Source: Anodontia alba (Eukaryota; Mollusca; Bivalvia; Lucinida; Lucinidae). From it: DNA of 64,000 nucleotides. Each line of letters opens with the position of its first letter. The first letter of the stretch is position 1. The notes beneath the pieces are model-generated. The model did not search any database and had not been told where the DNA came from. It worked only from the letters and a program-made list of their open reading frames with translations. The position numbers and the translations under genes are program-made. Location of the stretch: assembly GCA_964016985.1 (NCBI GenBank), contig OZ024827.1, positions 16,373,374 through 16,437,373 on the forward strand. Direction: 5' to 3'. Below are positions 1-10,835 of this stretch, in pieces.

Positions 1-126
1 CCCAGTCAATATTTAAGGTCATGTGAGCCAAACAGTTTACCAAATCACACTTTTATTGGGCAAGCTTAGTCCTGTAAGCAGTTAACCAATATTTCTGCAT
101 ATTCTTTTATCAGAAGTTGTGTCACA
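1..126 (-). repeat. tRNA-derived SINE, 3' part, cut by window edge
   Basis: The sequence is the reverse complement of the body and tail of the SINE seen more completely at 39671-39968: shared blocks include the turn around 'gggcaagcttagtcctgtaa' and the 'accaatatttctgcatattctt' segment. It is diverged, and the tRNA-like head is missing. Confidence 0.6.
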
Positions 127-156
127 TTAATGATATTACAAATGTAATAGCATTTG

Positions 157-355
157 TCATGCTAAATACGACAGGCCCTGTCTTAGCAAACAGTGTAGAT
201 CCAGACCAGTTGGTTTAGAAGCCAACTGATCTGGATCTGCACTGTTTGTCATTAAATATGTGAATTTCTATCAAAAACCCAGATCAAGTAATCTGATTGG
301 CTGGAAATTAGAAGTGGGCATGGCATCTTAATTTATTCAGCATGACAAGGGTTAA
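157..355. mobile_element. Family C1 MITE (TTAA-type, palindromic core)
   Basis: The core is an inverted repeat around 184-248 with arms containing GTGTAGATCCAGA and TCTGGATCTGCACTG. The right end is AAGGGTTAA, as in the better-preserved copy at 5382-5594. The left end is eroded. It contains no credible gene. Confidence 0.65.
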
Positions 356-808
356 GTTGTTTTCAGTTCCAGCTCTATGCAACAAAATAATCTTTAAAGA
401 CACAATAAAAAGTAGCAATAAAGATAGCCAGGAAAGGGCACATTCTCACAAAAGCACACTGTACCATGGCAGTATTTCTATTGCAGTCCCTCTTCATTTT
501 ATTCTTTTGGATAAATTTTATCTGTAATTTGATTGAAATAGTCATTACAGATAACTCTCTTTATACTGACACTCAATACAATGACAGAGTTCGTTATAAT
601 GACAATTTGACTGTCATGAAACCTTTGCTTAAGAGATAACAATTAGTCACAAATTATGCAAGAATATTATATTTAATACTTTAAAGAAACATATGTTTTG
701 TATGTTTGTTAGAATTGCCTCAGTGAGGTGATTCTAACAAATATTCAAAACATGTACAATGAGGAAATAAGAACAAAACATGACCTTTCTTATATATCAT
801 TCTGCTCA
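356..808. other. No gene seen; one degenerate hairpin
   Basis: This is AT-rich unique DNA. At about 690-770 there is an imperfect hairpin whose arms read TTAGAATTGCCTCAGTGAGG and its near complement; it resembles the core shared by families A and B. Nothing else is recognisable. Confidence 0.4.
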
Positions 809-1021
809 TTAACCTTTACCACTCTCTGGGCATTTTCAGCAGACGACAAATTGATGATATTTTTCTTATTTTTCCTAGAAAACAGGATATGACATTTCAT
901 GCAAATTGTCTCCTAAGGAGACAATTTGCATGAAATGTCATATCCTGTTTTCTGGGAAAAATAAGAAAAATATTTCAAAATGTCGTCTGCTGAAAATTTT
1001 ACCCAGAGTGCTAAGCGTTAA
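809..1021. mobile_element. Family D MITE
   Basis: Typical member of family D. The ends are TTAACC and GTTAA. Outer arms carry 'actctctggg' and 'cagcagacgac' and their complements. The centre is a long inverted repeat with arms GACATTTCATGCAAATTGTC and its complement. TTAA at both ends together with CC/GG termini is the hallmark of piggyBac-type insertions, which is an inference here. Confidence 0.7.
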
Positions 1022-1282
1022 GTATTATGTAGAACAGCAAATTCATTTTAATGGCAACGTCTTTGGGAACAAATGCTGTTATTGTAACGAGGATTCACTG
1101 TATCAATATTTTAGAAAGTCTTCTTAATATCAAGATGTTCGTTTGAATACTTCAGTAACATCAGTTTGATTTTCATGAGAACATTAAGTGTCTTTCATAA
1201 CAAAACAGAAACAAATCTGAAACAAGAGTCGCAGTTAGTACTATCAGTATACCCACTGTTTATTTGTATAGTTTAGTAAAAA

Positions 1283-1469
1283 ATAAAACTGTGGTTCGAG
1301 CCTTGCTCGGGTCATATGTGGGAAAGCCAAGTTCTGCTTACGGATGGTCAGGTGGTTTTTCTCCGGGTTCCCCGGTTTTCGCCCACCTTCGATGAACGAT
1401 CGGCTCGATATAAGTGAAATATTCTTGAAAGGGCCGTAAAACCCAAATCATAAAAAAAAAAAAAAAAAA
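1283..1469 (+). repeat. Second SINE family, 3' part with A tail
   Basis: It starts near a box-B-like GGTTCGAGCC at about 1293, continues through a block with 'ccgggttccccggttttcgc', reaches 'gggccgtaaaaccc' and ends in an A run of about 18 bases at 1452-1469. The A tail and the partial polymerase III promoter suggest a 5'-truncated SINE. It is distinct from the one at 39671. Confidence 0.6.
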
Positions 1470-1708
1470 GTAAAATTAAGATATTGTCTAGAGGAAAGAA
1501 AAGAGCATCATTCATTTTCTGACAAGACCATAAGGTATAATGTTTTTGATCCTCTAAAGAGAAAAAAAAAATATGCTTCTCATTACAAGCAAGGGAAAGA
1601 AAATTTTGGAAGTCTTGCTTATGAATGTTAGTAGTTTCATTGATGTTTTATTTTCAGTAAATAACTGGCGGTACACTTCTGTACAAGCATAATTCTGCAC
1701 TGTTTCAG

Positions 1709-1813
1709 GAGTTTTCTCAAGAAGACTATGACTACATTGTGAATGGTTGGAAAGATAAACTAGGAAGAATCCACAATCAGAGATGGGGTGTCTTCTATGC
1801 TGAGAAACATTAA
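1709..1813 (+). CDS. Last exon, phosphoethanolamine N-methyltransferase-like
   Basis: A pyrimidine-rich acceptor ending TTTCAG is followed by a 34-codon frame and TAA. The peptide begins EFSQEDYDYIVNGWKDK and ends RWGVFYAEKH. This matches the C-terminal signature of SAM-dependent phosphoethanolamine N-methyltransferases (an acidic FSxEDY segment, WxxKL, then RWGxFxAxK), enzymes that methylate phosphoethanolamine towards phosphocholine in the cytosol. The catalytic SAM-binding part would lie upstream, outside the window or unrecognised. I placed the exon start at the second of two nearby AG sites, because a start at the first (after position 1658) would put TAA in frame. Another class I methyltransferase is possible, since only the tail is visible. 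Confidence 0.6.
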   Translation, partial: EFSQEDYDYIVNGWKDKLGRIHNQRWGVFYAEKH

Positions 1814-2480
1814 CACTGATGCTTAATTTGTCCAGAAAGGATTCATTTACAGAAAAAAATGCTAATAATTCTTAAACATTATCACTGTGCCATTTACAGC
1901 ATATGGAAAATGTCCTATAATTTTGAACACTTTATCCCATACTTTTTCGCCTAAATTTTGCTTTTTATGTAGTTGTTTCTTAAAATTATAAGTAAATGGC
2001 AAACAGTGTAGAGCCTGATCAAACTGCTCCTTCAGGAGCAGTCTGATCTGGGTCTGCACTTTTTGGCTATGTCATTTTGTTAGAAACTATTTTATGAAAT
2101 TTTAGGACATTTACTATATTGGGTTACATACTCTGTTCAGAACAGGGTTTTGGTTTTTCATTTCCTCTTTTAAATGTTATTTTTTTACTATGACTTGTAG
2201 TACAAAAACTGCTGTAATTACCATAAATAACTAGACACCTTAACAATAGCTCAAGATTAGGCTCTATTTTTTTCATCCATAAAGGATTGATATGTTTCTT
2301 TTTTCTTCACAAAAATATATGCTCCTCACCGAAGCACTTCTAATGAGTACCCACAACATGTTTTTGTGGAGAAATAAGAAAAAATTTGTCTAGATGCCAC
2401 ATTATCTGCAGCTGTGTCTTAACCCCTTATACGGCTTATCCTAAATTGGAATAAATAATTAGCCTTCATATTGTTGTATC
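1814..2480 (+). other. Downstream flank / 3' UTR of the methyltransferase
   Basis: The region follows the stop at 1813. An AATAAA hexamer inside 'ggaataaataatt' at about 2449-2456 could serve as poly(A) signal, but the 3' UTR would then contain a family C MITE (1875-2130). A fragment with 'gagtacccacaacatgtttt' at 2340-2385 looks like half of an A/B-type hairpin. Confidence 0.35.
1875..2130. mobile_element. Family C2 MITE
   Basis: The core at 1997-2066 is an inverted repeat (AACAGTGTAGAGCCTGATCA against its complement). The flanks ('aggacatttactata', 'cctaaattttgctttttatg') recur around the cores at 6590-6720 and 7255-7470, which defines a second set of arms around the same core. Confidence 0.5.
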
Positions 2481-2707
2481 TTAACCCATTGTAGTCATGA
2501 GACCTGTAAAAGGGTAATTGGCAAACAGTGTAGACCCAGATCAGACGCCGCAGAATGCGGCGTCTAATCAGGGTCTTCACTTTTTGCAAATAGTTTAGCC
2601 ATTTTCATTTAGGAATATCTAAATCTCATAGCTGGACGTACCTAAAATTGAAATTGGACTCTTCCAATATATAGTGTCGGAGAGTCTATTCAGTATACAA
2701 TGGGTTA
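2481..2707. mobile_element. Family C MITE with TTAACCCA ends
   Basis: It runs from TTAACCCATTGTAGTC to CAATGGGTTAA. The core at 2519-2590 is a near-perfect hairpin with GCCGCAGAATGCGGC at its tip. Related arms occur at 47515-47702. Confidence 0.7.
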
Positions 2708-3100
2708 AAGTTCTGCTGTAGGCAAACATTACACACCCCAACGAAACTGCTAAGAGCAGTTAGACCATGGCTATGTTGTTTGCTCTGTTCGAATATTTAT
2801 GGTAAATATTGTATATAGCTGGACCAACCAGCTTTTATCAATAATCTGTTTTGCCTGTCTGATCTCTGCCTGTAGCCAAGTATACCTGCAGCAAAATTTA
2901 AGAAAGCATACTGCAATAAACACTATGATGAAACAAATAAGAGGTCTCAGTGATGATCTGAAGCCAGAAAAAAAGAAAAAATGAGTAGGAACACTATAAG
3001 GATGACCACAGACATGGATATTCAGGTCAGCTTCAAAGGGTCCAGGTCATTTGGTGTTCTGATTCATTTAACATTTCAATACTTCTGCAATAAATCTGTC

Positions 3101-3343
3101 TTAACCCTTAAAATGCCAAAAAAACCTGCATCTGAAAATGTTAGTCTGTTTATGTCGTCTACTGAATATTCTCAAAACTTTTAGAACCTAATATTGCATG
3201 CAGGCAAACAGTGTGGACCCTGATCAGACTGCTCCTAAAGGAGCAGTCTGATAGGGGTCCACAATGTTTGCAAAAATGACATAAAATCACAAGCTGATGA
3301 CAAAACAGACGACAATTGTTGTGACTGATAGTTTAAGGGTTAA
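3101..3343. mobile_element. Family C MITE (arms as in copy at 4274)
   Basis: It runs from TTAACCCTTAAAATGCC to TTTAAGGGTTAA. The core hairpin at 3203-3275 has GACTGCTCC...GGAGCAGTC at the tip. The arms share 'acctgcatctgaaaatgtt' and 'cagacgacaattgttgtga' with the 4274-4507 copy. Confidence 0.7.
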
Positions 3344-3394
3344 AAATAATAGAATCAGTGTAAACCTTTGTAATACTTTTTATGCTTAGAGCAT

Positions 3395-3645
3395 GCTGGA
3401 TAAAAGGTTCAGCAGAAGACATATTAAAATATTTTTCTTATTTTTCCTAGAAAACAATATTTGACATTTCATAAAAATTGTCTCTAGTGGAAACAATTTG
3501 CTTGAGATGTCAAATCCTGTTTTCAGGGAAAAATTATCTGTATATTTTGTGCTAAAATGTTGAAATATTTTATTTTCCCCAGAAAACAGGCATTTTAAGA
3601 ACTGTTTTCTGGGAAAAATAAGAAAAAAAAATATCAACAGATACA
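3395..3645. mobile_element. Family D-like inverted repeats, rearranged
   Basis: Three blocks of the family D core ('tttcctagaaaacaatatttg', 'tcaaatcctgttttcaggg' and 'ccccagaaaacaggcat...gggaaaaataag') lie in alternating orientation. This looks like a duplicated or recombined D hairpin. No TTAA pair is evident. Confidence 0.5.
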
Positions 3646-4260
3646 TTTTGCTGCAGGTTTTATTATATTGTTTTACATGGTTGCAGGTAAGGGTTGCAAG
3701 AAATGCACAATGTTTATTCTATAATATGTCATTATTGACATTACTATATTGGTGGCGGTGCAGTATAGCTTTACAACCTTTCAATACTTGTTCAGTTGTA
3801 TTGGGCAAGTTAGACAGTTGTGTTTCTACAGATCACTTGTGTATACTTTATAGTGCTTTTTACACTAGGAGTTTGCCTTGTCCACTTTATTCTTGTTGGT
3901 AGTTGGACTAGTGATCTTTGAAAGTAAGAGCTTGAGAATCTCTGTGACACACTTTACCACTAAATTCATTTTTATATACATGTATATGTGATATGTAAAT
4001 TCATATAATGCTAAAGCACTTCAAAGAAATCCTGTTTGTATGTTAATTTTTATTGCTGTTTTAGAGTCCTGTAGTAGAAGGGAAAGATGTTATCTTTTAT
4101 AGTTAGATAATTGCCTTGAAATGTATCTAGCAGGGTGTAAGGTATTCATAGAATATGTGTTATGCAATTGCAGACTTATCCAATTTTAAAACTTTGGTGA
4201 GTAGAAATGAAACTGTACCTTGACAAAGTATGTTAGCTTATGCTTTCAAAATTTGCATAT
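3646..4260. other. No gene or repeat recognised
   Basis: AT-rich DNA with short open stretches only. I see no splice-flanked peptide resembling a known family and no repeat shared with the rest of the window. Confidence 0.4.
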
Positions 4261-4273
4261 ACAGTTAAGGTTC

Positions 4274-4507
4274 TTAACCCTTAAAATGCCAAGAAAACCT
4301 GCACCTGAAAATGTTGTATGTTTATGTCGTCTGCTGAATATTCTTGGAAACTTTTCAAACCTGTTTTTGCAAGCAGTATGGACCCTGATCAGACTGCTCC
4401 TAATGGAGCAGTCTGATCTGGGTCCACACTGTTTGCTAAAATGACTTTTAAAATCACAAGCAGATGTCAAAGCAGACGACAATTGTTGTGATTGGCAGAT
4501 TAAGAAA
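4274..4507. mobile_element. Family C MITE
   Basis: The left end TTAACCCTTAAAATGCC is intact; the right end has decayed ('ggcagattaag'). The core hairpin is at 4372-4436. It ends about 25 bp before the family B element at 4531. Confidence 0.65.
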
Positions 4508-4530
4508 ATAATCCTATTTGGAGAGCTAGA

Positions 4531-5146
4531 TACAGTCAAAACTCAATGGCTCGAACATCTTTGGGACCATGGCTATTGAGGGTTAATCATAGTGCCAGGC
4601 TAGGAGACAAATGCATCACGAAAACATACCTATATAATTTTGACCCCCTTAACCCCCACTTTTATATAGTAAAATTGGGGTTTACAGGGGTATACATTAT
4701 TTTTCTTATTTCTGCTCGAAAACATAGATTGTTGGTACTTGTTAGAACTGCCTCAGTGAGGTGGTTCTAATGAGTACCCACAATCTATGTTTTGAGCAGA
4801 AATATGAAAAATATCAATTTTTATCTGAAAACTTTCAGTTGTTTGGTGGTGAAATTTTCAATATATTTGAATAGGCGTGTTTTCATAATGGGAAATAATA
4901 TATGGATGTCTTTTCGATCATCTATGAAATAATGGTATGTTGAGTGTACTCATGAGAATTGCCTTGCTGAGGGAATTCTAATGAGTATACACAACATACA
5001 TTTCGTGATAAAATAGGAAAAATTCCTAAATATCCCTAAATAATTTTTTTATTTAGCTGTCGAATTTCCCAGGGACTAAAAAACAAGTTCAAATTAGCCA
5101 CGGTAAACAAGTTATCGGTGCTCAAGTCATTGAGGTTTTACTGTTA
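4531..5146 (+). mobile_element. Family B MITE carrying a nested family A
   Basis: It starts TACAGTCAAAACTCAATGGC and ends near GTTTTACTGTTA. TA ends with CAGT termini and the 'ctcaatggctcgaac' inverted repeat are typical of pogo/Tc1-mariner-type non-autonomous elements. The B sequence is interrupted at 4615-4889 by a family A copy, then resumes with its own hairpin (4936-5010), so A inserted after B. Confidence 0.75.
4615..4889 (+). mobile_element. Family A MITE (nested)
   Basis: Family A elements are about 275 bp. Ends are short inverted repeats: ATCACGAAAACA(C/T)GCCTAT at one side and ATAGGCGTGTTTTCGTAAT at the other. Next come two non-palindromic arms ('cccacttttatatagtaaaa' on one side, 'tgaaaattttcagtttttgg' on the other). 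The centre is a hairpin of about 85 bp from CTGCTCAAAACATAGATTG through CTCGTTAGAACCGCCTCG and back. No coding capacity. No autonomous partner is visible in the window. Confidence 0.8.
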
Positions 5147-5381
5147 TTTGACTACCTTATTGCAGTAATAATTGGAAATATGCAAATATTCAGTTAACAG
5201 TTTGTCTCTGCAGTTGAAACATAAAAACACAATGTAAAACTCAGTTTCTCTCTCTACCTGAAACATAAATGCACAACAGAGAATTAAAGATTCCTTGGAC
5301 TGGAAAACAAAAACTGTTCCTCTGTGATACCAGTTTAATTACTGGCTGCTTTTACAGTTTATAGACATGATCTGTTTTATT

Positions 5382-5594
5382 TTAACCCTTTTCTTGCTGA
5401 ACACGGCATGCCCTGTCTTAGCAAATAGTGTAGATCCAGATCAGTTGGTTTCTTCAGAAGCCAACTGATCTGGATCTGCACTGTTTGTCATTAAATATGT
5501 GAATTTCTGTCAAAATTCCGGATCAAGTAATCTGATTGGCTGGAAATTAGAAGTGGGCATAGCATCTTAATTTATTCAGCATGACAAGGGTTAA
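5382..5594. mobile_element. Family C1 MITE, best-preserved copy
   Basis: It runs from TTAACCCTTTTCTTGCTG to CATGACAAGGGTTAA. The hairpin core is at 5422-5490. Other C1 copies are at 157, 7655 and 54647. Confidence 0.75.
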
Positions 5595-5643
5595 GATTTG
5601 TGTATTGTTAATAATAGCTCCAGAAAAGAGGCCGTTGTTACTC

Positions 5644-5919
5644 ATCATGAAAACACGCCTATATAATTTTGATCCCCTTAAACCCCACTTTCATATAGTA
5701 AAACTGGGGTTTACAGGGGTATACATTATTTTTCTTATTTCTGCTCAAAAAGATAGATTGTGGGTACTTGTTAGAATCCTCTTGTCGAGGCAGTCCTAAT
5801 GAGTACCCACAATCTATGCTTTTAGCAGAAATATGAAAAACATCAGATGTTTTTATCTGAAAATTTTCAGTTTTTGGTGGTAAAATTTTCAGTGTATTTT
5901 AATAGGCATGTTTTCATAA
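5644..5919 (+). mobile_element. Family A MITE
   Basis: Complete copy in the same orientation as the one at 4615. The left arm of the hairpin tip has drifted (TCCTCTTGTCGAGGCAGTCC). Confidence 0.8.
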
Positions 5920-5996
5920 AGGAAAAAGTACTGATTTGTTTTGTATTTCTCCACAAAGACATATGTTGTGGTAGTCATTTGAAGGGCCTGGCTGAC

Positions 5997-6269
5997 ATTA
6001 CGAGAACACACCTTTTCAAGTATATAGAAAATTTCAGCTCCAAAATCTGAAAATTTTCGGAGAAAAAAACTCTGATATTTTCATATTTCTGCGCAAAACA
6101 TAGATTGTGGTACTCGTTATAACCGCCCCGCTGAGGCGGTTCTAACAAGTACCCACAATCTATGTTTTTGAGCAGAAATAAGAAAACATGTATAACCCTG
6201 TAAACCCCAGTTTTACTATATAAGTGGGGTTAAAGGGGGTCAGAATAATATAGGCATGTTTCCATGATT
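5997..6269 (-). mobile_element. Family A MITE, reverse orientation
   Basis: It starts ATTACGAGAACACACC and ends ATAGGCATGTTTCCATGAT; the order of the two arms is reversed relative to 5644. It is followed directly by a short hairpin scrap with 'taatgggtacccacaacat'. Confidence 0.75.
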
Positions 6270-6589
6270 GAGGCGCTTCTAATGGGTACCCACAACATAA
6301 AAAAAGAAAAAAAAAATAGTGTATATACCCCCTCTTATCTGGAGCTATGATTATTGAATGTATTTTGTTTTTTTATATTGTGAGATATAAGTCTAGCTGT
6401 ACATGTATTTGCCATTTGTGTTGACCAAATTTTAAATTTTGATAGCCCTTGTGCATGCTGAGAGAAACCACAGATGTCCTGCATGGGTCGGTGGTTAAGG
6501 AAAGGTACATTGAGATTACATCTATACAGGGTACATCTGCAGCTACAAAATACATTACGGTAAAAGTCTGAAAATTTTTAACTACTATT

Positions 6590-6720
6590 CTATACATCCT
6601 TGGCTTAAATTTTGTTTTTTATGCCATTTCTTTTTTTAAATACTTAGTGGAATAGCAACCGGTGTAGACCTTGATCAGAGCAGTCTGATCTGGTCTGCAC
6701 TTTTTGCACATGTCATTTTT
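6590..6720. mobile_element. Family C2 MITE fragment
   Basis: A short core (6654-6710, GTGTAGACCTTGATCAG against its partner) has the C2 left arm, as at 1875. The right arm is cut by the next element. Confidence 0.45.
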
Positions 6721-6730
6721 TTAAAACTCT

Positions 6731-6975
6731 GGGCCCAGTTGTTCAAAGCATCGTTAGCTTTATGAGCTCGTTAAGGGTCATTGCATTAACTGTTTTAGCA
6801 GATTCAATTTACAATATGCTGATATTTTTTGCTAAAAAAATGTGAGTAGCTTTTGCACTGCAAAAGCTACTCACATTTTTTCAGCAAAAAATTTCAGTAT
6901 ATTTGCGTATCACTCGATGTAAATTTTAATGAATCGTTAACTAACGACATCGTTAGCTTTGAAAAACTGGGCCCT
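6731..6975. mobile_element. MITE with GGGCCCAGTT termini
   Basis: Terminal inverted repeats are GGGCCCAGTTGTTCAAAGC and the complement of CTTTGAAAAACTGGGCCC. An inner hairpin at 6833-6890 has arms AAATGTGAGTAGCTTTTGCA and its complement. Only one copy is in the window. Confidence 0.65.
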
Positions 6976-7254
6976 GGTGTATGAAGTTTTAGGACAATTT
7001 CTGTGTAATATAGTGCCCAGATTGTGTAGTCAAACTTTGAGGGCCACGATTAGACTGCTAAGATTTGCAGGCTGGTCTGTGTCTTTGCTAGTCAGAAATG
7101 TTGTGTTACCTTTTCTTTGCCACCAACCTATGTATGAACAGAATACAATGTTGCCTTTTTTTTTTTATCTGAACACCATATTTATCCTAAGTATTTGGAC
7201 ACTTTAACTCCTTACTATACTTTACCTAAAATTTGATCAAGTTAAAGTAACTGT

Positions 7255-7470
7255 TGAAATATCTAAAATTGCTAGATGAATGTCAAACAGTGCAGGGTCT
7301 TGATCTGAGACCCAGATGAAGGAGCAGCCTGACCAGGGTCTACACTGTTTGTCATTCCACTAAGTATTTCAAGAAACAACTGCATGAAAGACAAAATTTG
7401 GGCAAGAAAAAGTATGGAATAAAGTATTCAAATTTTCAGGACATTTACCATACTTAGGGCAAATATGTTA
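7255..7470. mobile_element. Family C2 MITE
   Basis: The core lies at 7266-7352, with loop changes. The right arm carries 'caactgcatgaaagacaaaa' and 'caggacatttaccatac', as in the copy at 1875 read in reverse. Confidence 0.5.
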
Positions 7471-7654
7471 GTATGGTAGCCAGTTTTGTTGTGAAGAGTC
7501 TATCAAAAATGATATTAAAGTATCTTTTAATGTTAGCAACAGACAGGCCTGTGGTTTTCACCGTGGCTATCTATGTGGTTTTCAAATGTGCTTCAGTTTG
7601 TGTTAATGACTTTGAGTTAGAATAACTTGTTATTTGCGACTTAAATCTTTTGTT

Positions 7655-7850
7655 TTAACTCTGGTCCTGCTGAACCAGGATATGTCTTGCCCTGCAAACT
7701 GTGTATATCCAGATAAGTTGCCACTGATCTGGATCTGTACTGTTTGTCATTAAATATATTAATTGGTATCAACAACCTGGATCAAGTAATCTGATTGGAT
7801 GAAAATTAGAAGTAGGCATGGCATCTTGATTTATTCAGCAAGGCAATTAT
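7655..7850. mobile_element. Family C1 MITE, shortened core
   Basis: The left end is TTAACTCTGGTCCTGCTG. The hairpin is reduced ('agttgccactgatctgg'). The right end is eroded and runs into the family H element at 7852. Confidence 0.6.
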
Positions 7851-7851
7851 T

Positions 7852-8210
7852 TAAAGGCTCCATATACCTCAAAAACAGACATTTTTTATCCAAGAAAGGT
7901 TTAATGAATTGATATATGGTATTAATAAGATCATCAAATGTGGCATTTGACAGCCTGTAAAATTTCAGTCAACTCGATTAAAAAATGAAATGATTTTTTA
8001 TTGTATCTCTGAATTAATGTTCACAACATTAATTTCAGAGATACGATAAAAATCATCTCATTTTTGATCCAGTTCAAGAATGAGAGACTGACTGAAATTC
8101 TACAGGCTTTCAGGTGCCATATTTTATGATTGTATTAATACCATATATCTATTTATTAAACCTTTCTTGGATAATAAAATGTCTATTTTTGAGGAATATG
8201 GAGCCTTTAA
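7852..8210. mobile_element. Family H MITE, long inverted repeat
   Basis: It begins TTAAAGGCTCCATATACC and ends GAATATGGAGCCTTTAA. Almost the whole element is palindromic, with the axis near 8029 (ATTAATGTTCACAACATTAAT). TTAA flanks both ends. A second copy lies at 52239-52606. Confidence 0.75.
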
Positions 8211-8401
8211 TGTAAGCAACAGGCAGGCCTGTAGTGTTTACTATGGATATTAGTGTGGTTTGCACTTCCATACCAGTTTGTGTTAGTGACTTCAAGCTAG
8301 GGCATTTTGTTATTTGTGACTTTTAATCATTTTAATTTTATTGTATTGATTCAAACTAGAAAAGACAATTTCCGAATTGTAAGATGCTAACCTAGTTGAG
8401 T

Positions 8402-8640
8402 TTAAGGGGACGAAGCACTTGATAGAATTTCCATCATTTTTGACAAGGGATATAACTTATGTGACTTCCTGCTTTCTTTCCTGCATGCCAAGCCCCTTCT
8501 GAAAAGGGTCTGCTCTAAAAGGAAAGAATTTGTTCCCATGGGGAGCAAATTCTTTCCTTTTAGAGTAGATCCTTTTCAGAAGGGAGTCAAAATAAATCTA
8601 ATAAGAGCTGCCTCCCCCTTGAAAATGTATCCATTTCCCT
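8402..8640. mobile_element. Family G MITE
   Basis: It starts TTAAGGGGACGAAGC. The central hairpin at 8497-8580 has arms CCTTCTGAAAAGGGTC and AAAGGAAAGAATTTG around CCCATGGGG. Outer arms resemble 'aaggggacttgatac' of the other G copies. The right end is not clear. Confidence 0.65.
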
Positions 8641-8832
8641 TTATGATGATGATATTCCTCAAAACCAAATTACCATCATACCAATATGTTTGTCAGAGCA
8701 AAAAGGGCATTAAGATATGACCAGTAAGTGTCCTGATTAGGCTGTATTGTCTGATAGGGATTAATATATTATATTATTACATGTTCTAAGGTTACAATAG
8801 TGAGCAAACAGCGGATGTTATATCACTAGATC

Positions 8833-9132
8833 TGTGTCTTTGTGGGTAGCGTGTCTGACTGCAATACCAAGGGTCACAGGTTTGAATCCCAGCTTGTTCT
8901 TATAACTTTCATGGAGATGATCATGAAATAATTTCTAAGGTCATTCTCCCCTTGTGCTGATTCAAGAACTGATTTAAGAAGGGCAGCTGTCAGTTACTGG
9001 TAAAAGTATGTGCACAAAGTACTGGTAAACTGCTTACAGGACAACACCTGCCCAGGAAAAGTGTCGGTAGGTTACTGACCAGCTCTGCATGGCCTTAACA
9101 GTGTTGAATGGGCCATAAAACTCCAACTATCT
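8833..9132 (+). repeat. tRNA-derived SINE, nearly full length
   Basis: Polymerase III box-A-like 'tgggtagcgtgtctgac' and box-B-like GGTTTGAATCC (8879-8889) form a tRNA-related head. The body includes 'gattcaagaa' and 'agaagggcagctgtcag', and the end 'gggccataaaactccaac' matches the copy at 39671. It is more diverged than that copy. Confidence 0.7.
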
Positions 9133-9960
9133 GGGATGTACTGCTGGTTGCAGAAACTGTTTGACTGTAGATGGTATCTTGTTGCAAAACTGTTAGATTT
9201 AAGAGTTCAGGGTATTATGTAGTTACACAATTTTCACAAGTTATGGTGAGTATATGGTGTGCAATCTGCTGTCATTTCAGGTCCTATTCATGCTTTTATT
9301 CCAAATTAGTACATGATCGTGAAAAAAAGAGCAGTACATGTACTTTGTATAGGTACTTAAACAATTGAATGGTGACTTTCTTATCAATTCATTTATCATT
9401 ATACTATTCACATGTAGATGTTATTTTGCCATGACTTTTCTTGTTATAGTTCTTGGCTGTGTTCAAAAGTGCCAATTTACTCCTGAATATCTTGCCCTAG
9501 ACCCCTGCTCTTTTTGGCTCTTGTCATTAGGTAAAGGTATTCAGAGCAAAATGTTTGCAATTGCTTGGCACTTCTGAACCGAGCCCTGTTGTTAATGTTA
9601 ATCTGATACAAGGGGGTCTGGCTGGGGTTAAGATTTTTGTCATGAAATAAAAGGAAGTCCACTGCAACATGAGAAAGAGTATCTTTGGACATGTGCGCCC
9701 ATCGAATATTCAGACCAGCTTGCACAGTCATGAAGTCAAATTTGAATCTTCACTAGATGCATTTTAGGTAGCCAATGATGCAAAGTTTCTTCATGTGGAC
9801 AACGAGGACTGAGCAGACTGATTTGTCATCATTGGGTACACATGTCAGAAGGTATGTTTTCATGTGCCTTAAATAGTCAGTTTAAACAAAGTACTGACAG
9901 CACTGGGGGGTTGATTGTATCCCAGTATAGTCCCAGACAGGGACATAAGACTTTTTCATT
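9133..9960. other. No gene recognised
   Basis: Unique, moderately AT-rich DNA. Short open frames at 9171-9731 on both strands lack splice context and family resemblance. Confidence 0.4.
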
Positions 9961-10062
9961 TAACCCTTAACTTCCTATAATTTAAGCAAACAGTGCAAAC
10001 CCTGATCAGATGCTGCATTCTGCTGCGTCTGATCTGGGTCTGCACTGTTTGCCAGTGCCCGT
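9961..10062. mobile_element. Family C hairpin, partial element
   Basis: It starts TTAACCCTTAACTTCC. The core is 9987-10053 with GATGCTGCATTCTGCTGCGTC at the tip. No matching right terminus was found. Confidence 0.5.
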
Positions 10063-10344
10063 GTCCAAAATGGCTAAAATGGATTAGCGATTAGCAACAC
10101 CCCATCCAGACCCCATGTAATTACTCTTAATGTAAAGCTTCTCAGCAATGATTGATTTGCATTGTGTGGAAGATTCCCTGTAATCATTTATATATATCAT
10201 GTTGATACAGATCTATAAGCTTAATTTAATAAGCATATTTTTTTATAATCACGCACATGAAACATGTAAATATTATGAGCTAAATTGGTGCATGCACATG
10301 TGTATACATGCTTGTGGAAAAGGTGACTTTAATTCATCTGTCTA

Positions 10345-10560
10345 TACTAACACTTAGCACTCTGTCAGAAATTTTCAGCAGACAACATTTTGAAATATTT
10401 TTCTTATTTTCCCAGGAAATAAGATTTGACATTTCATGCAAATTGTCTTCATTGGAGACAATTTGTTTGAAATGTTGAATCCCGTTTTCTGTGAAAAATA
10501 AGAAAAACATCATCAGTTTGTCATCTACAGAAGTTGCCCAGAGAGTGATAAAGATCATAG
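10345..10560. mobile_element. Family D MITE
   Basis: It carries 'taacacttagcactctg', the D hairpin at 10405-10500 and the end 'cagagagtgataaag'. Both outer arms are recognisable but the TTAA flanks have decayed. Confidence 0.6.
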
Positions 10561-10835
10561 TAATGGCCCAAAAAGGGTACAATGTCACCTTATCCAGCTG
10601 ACTGTTTATAAATATGGACCAATATAGCAAATTATACATACAGCTTGGATGTATATAAAAGAAAGCAAATCAAATTCACAGGTTGTGGTGGCACACAAAA
10701 ATATTCAGAAATACAGTTTTTAGCAGAAAAGGCCAAGTTCACTTGACACCTTTGCATTGTCTATACAGGGCTTTCAGCAAAACTAGTTTGACTTTCCTAT
10801 ACAGACCATATTTACACCTTAAGTATATGGACACC

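Noticed and set aside
1616..1708. Earlier start of the methyltransferase exon at the first TTTTCAG
   Set aside because: The frame would begin with TAA directly after that acceptor.
2799..3184. Short open frames with a lysine-rich end, possible small genes
   Set aside because: No splice signals or family resemblance; the second overlaps a family C MITE.
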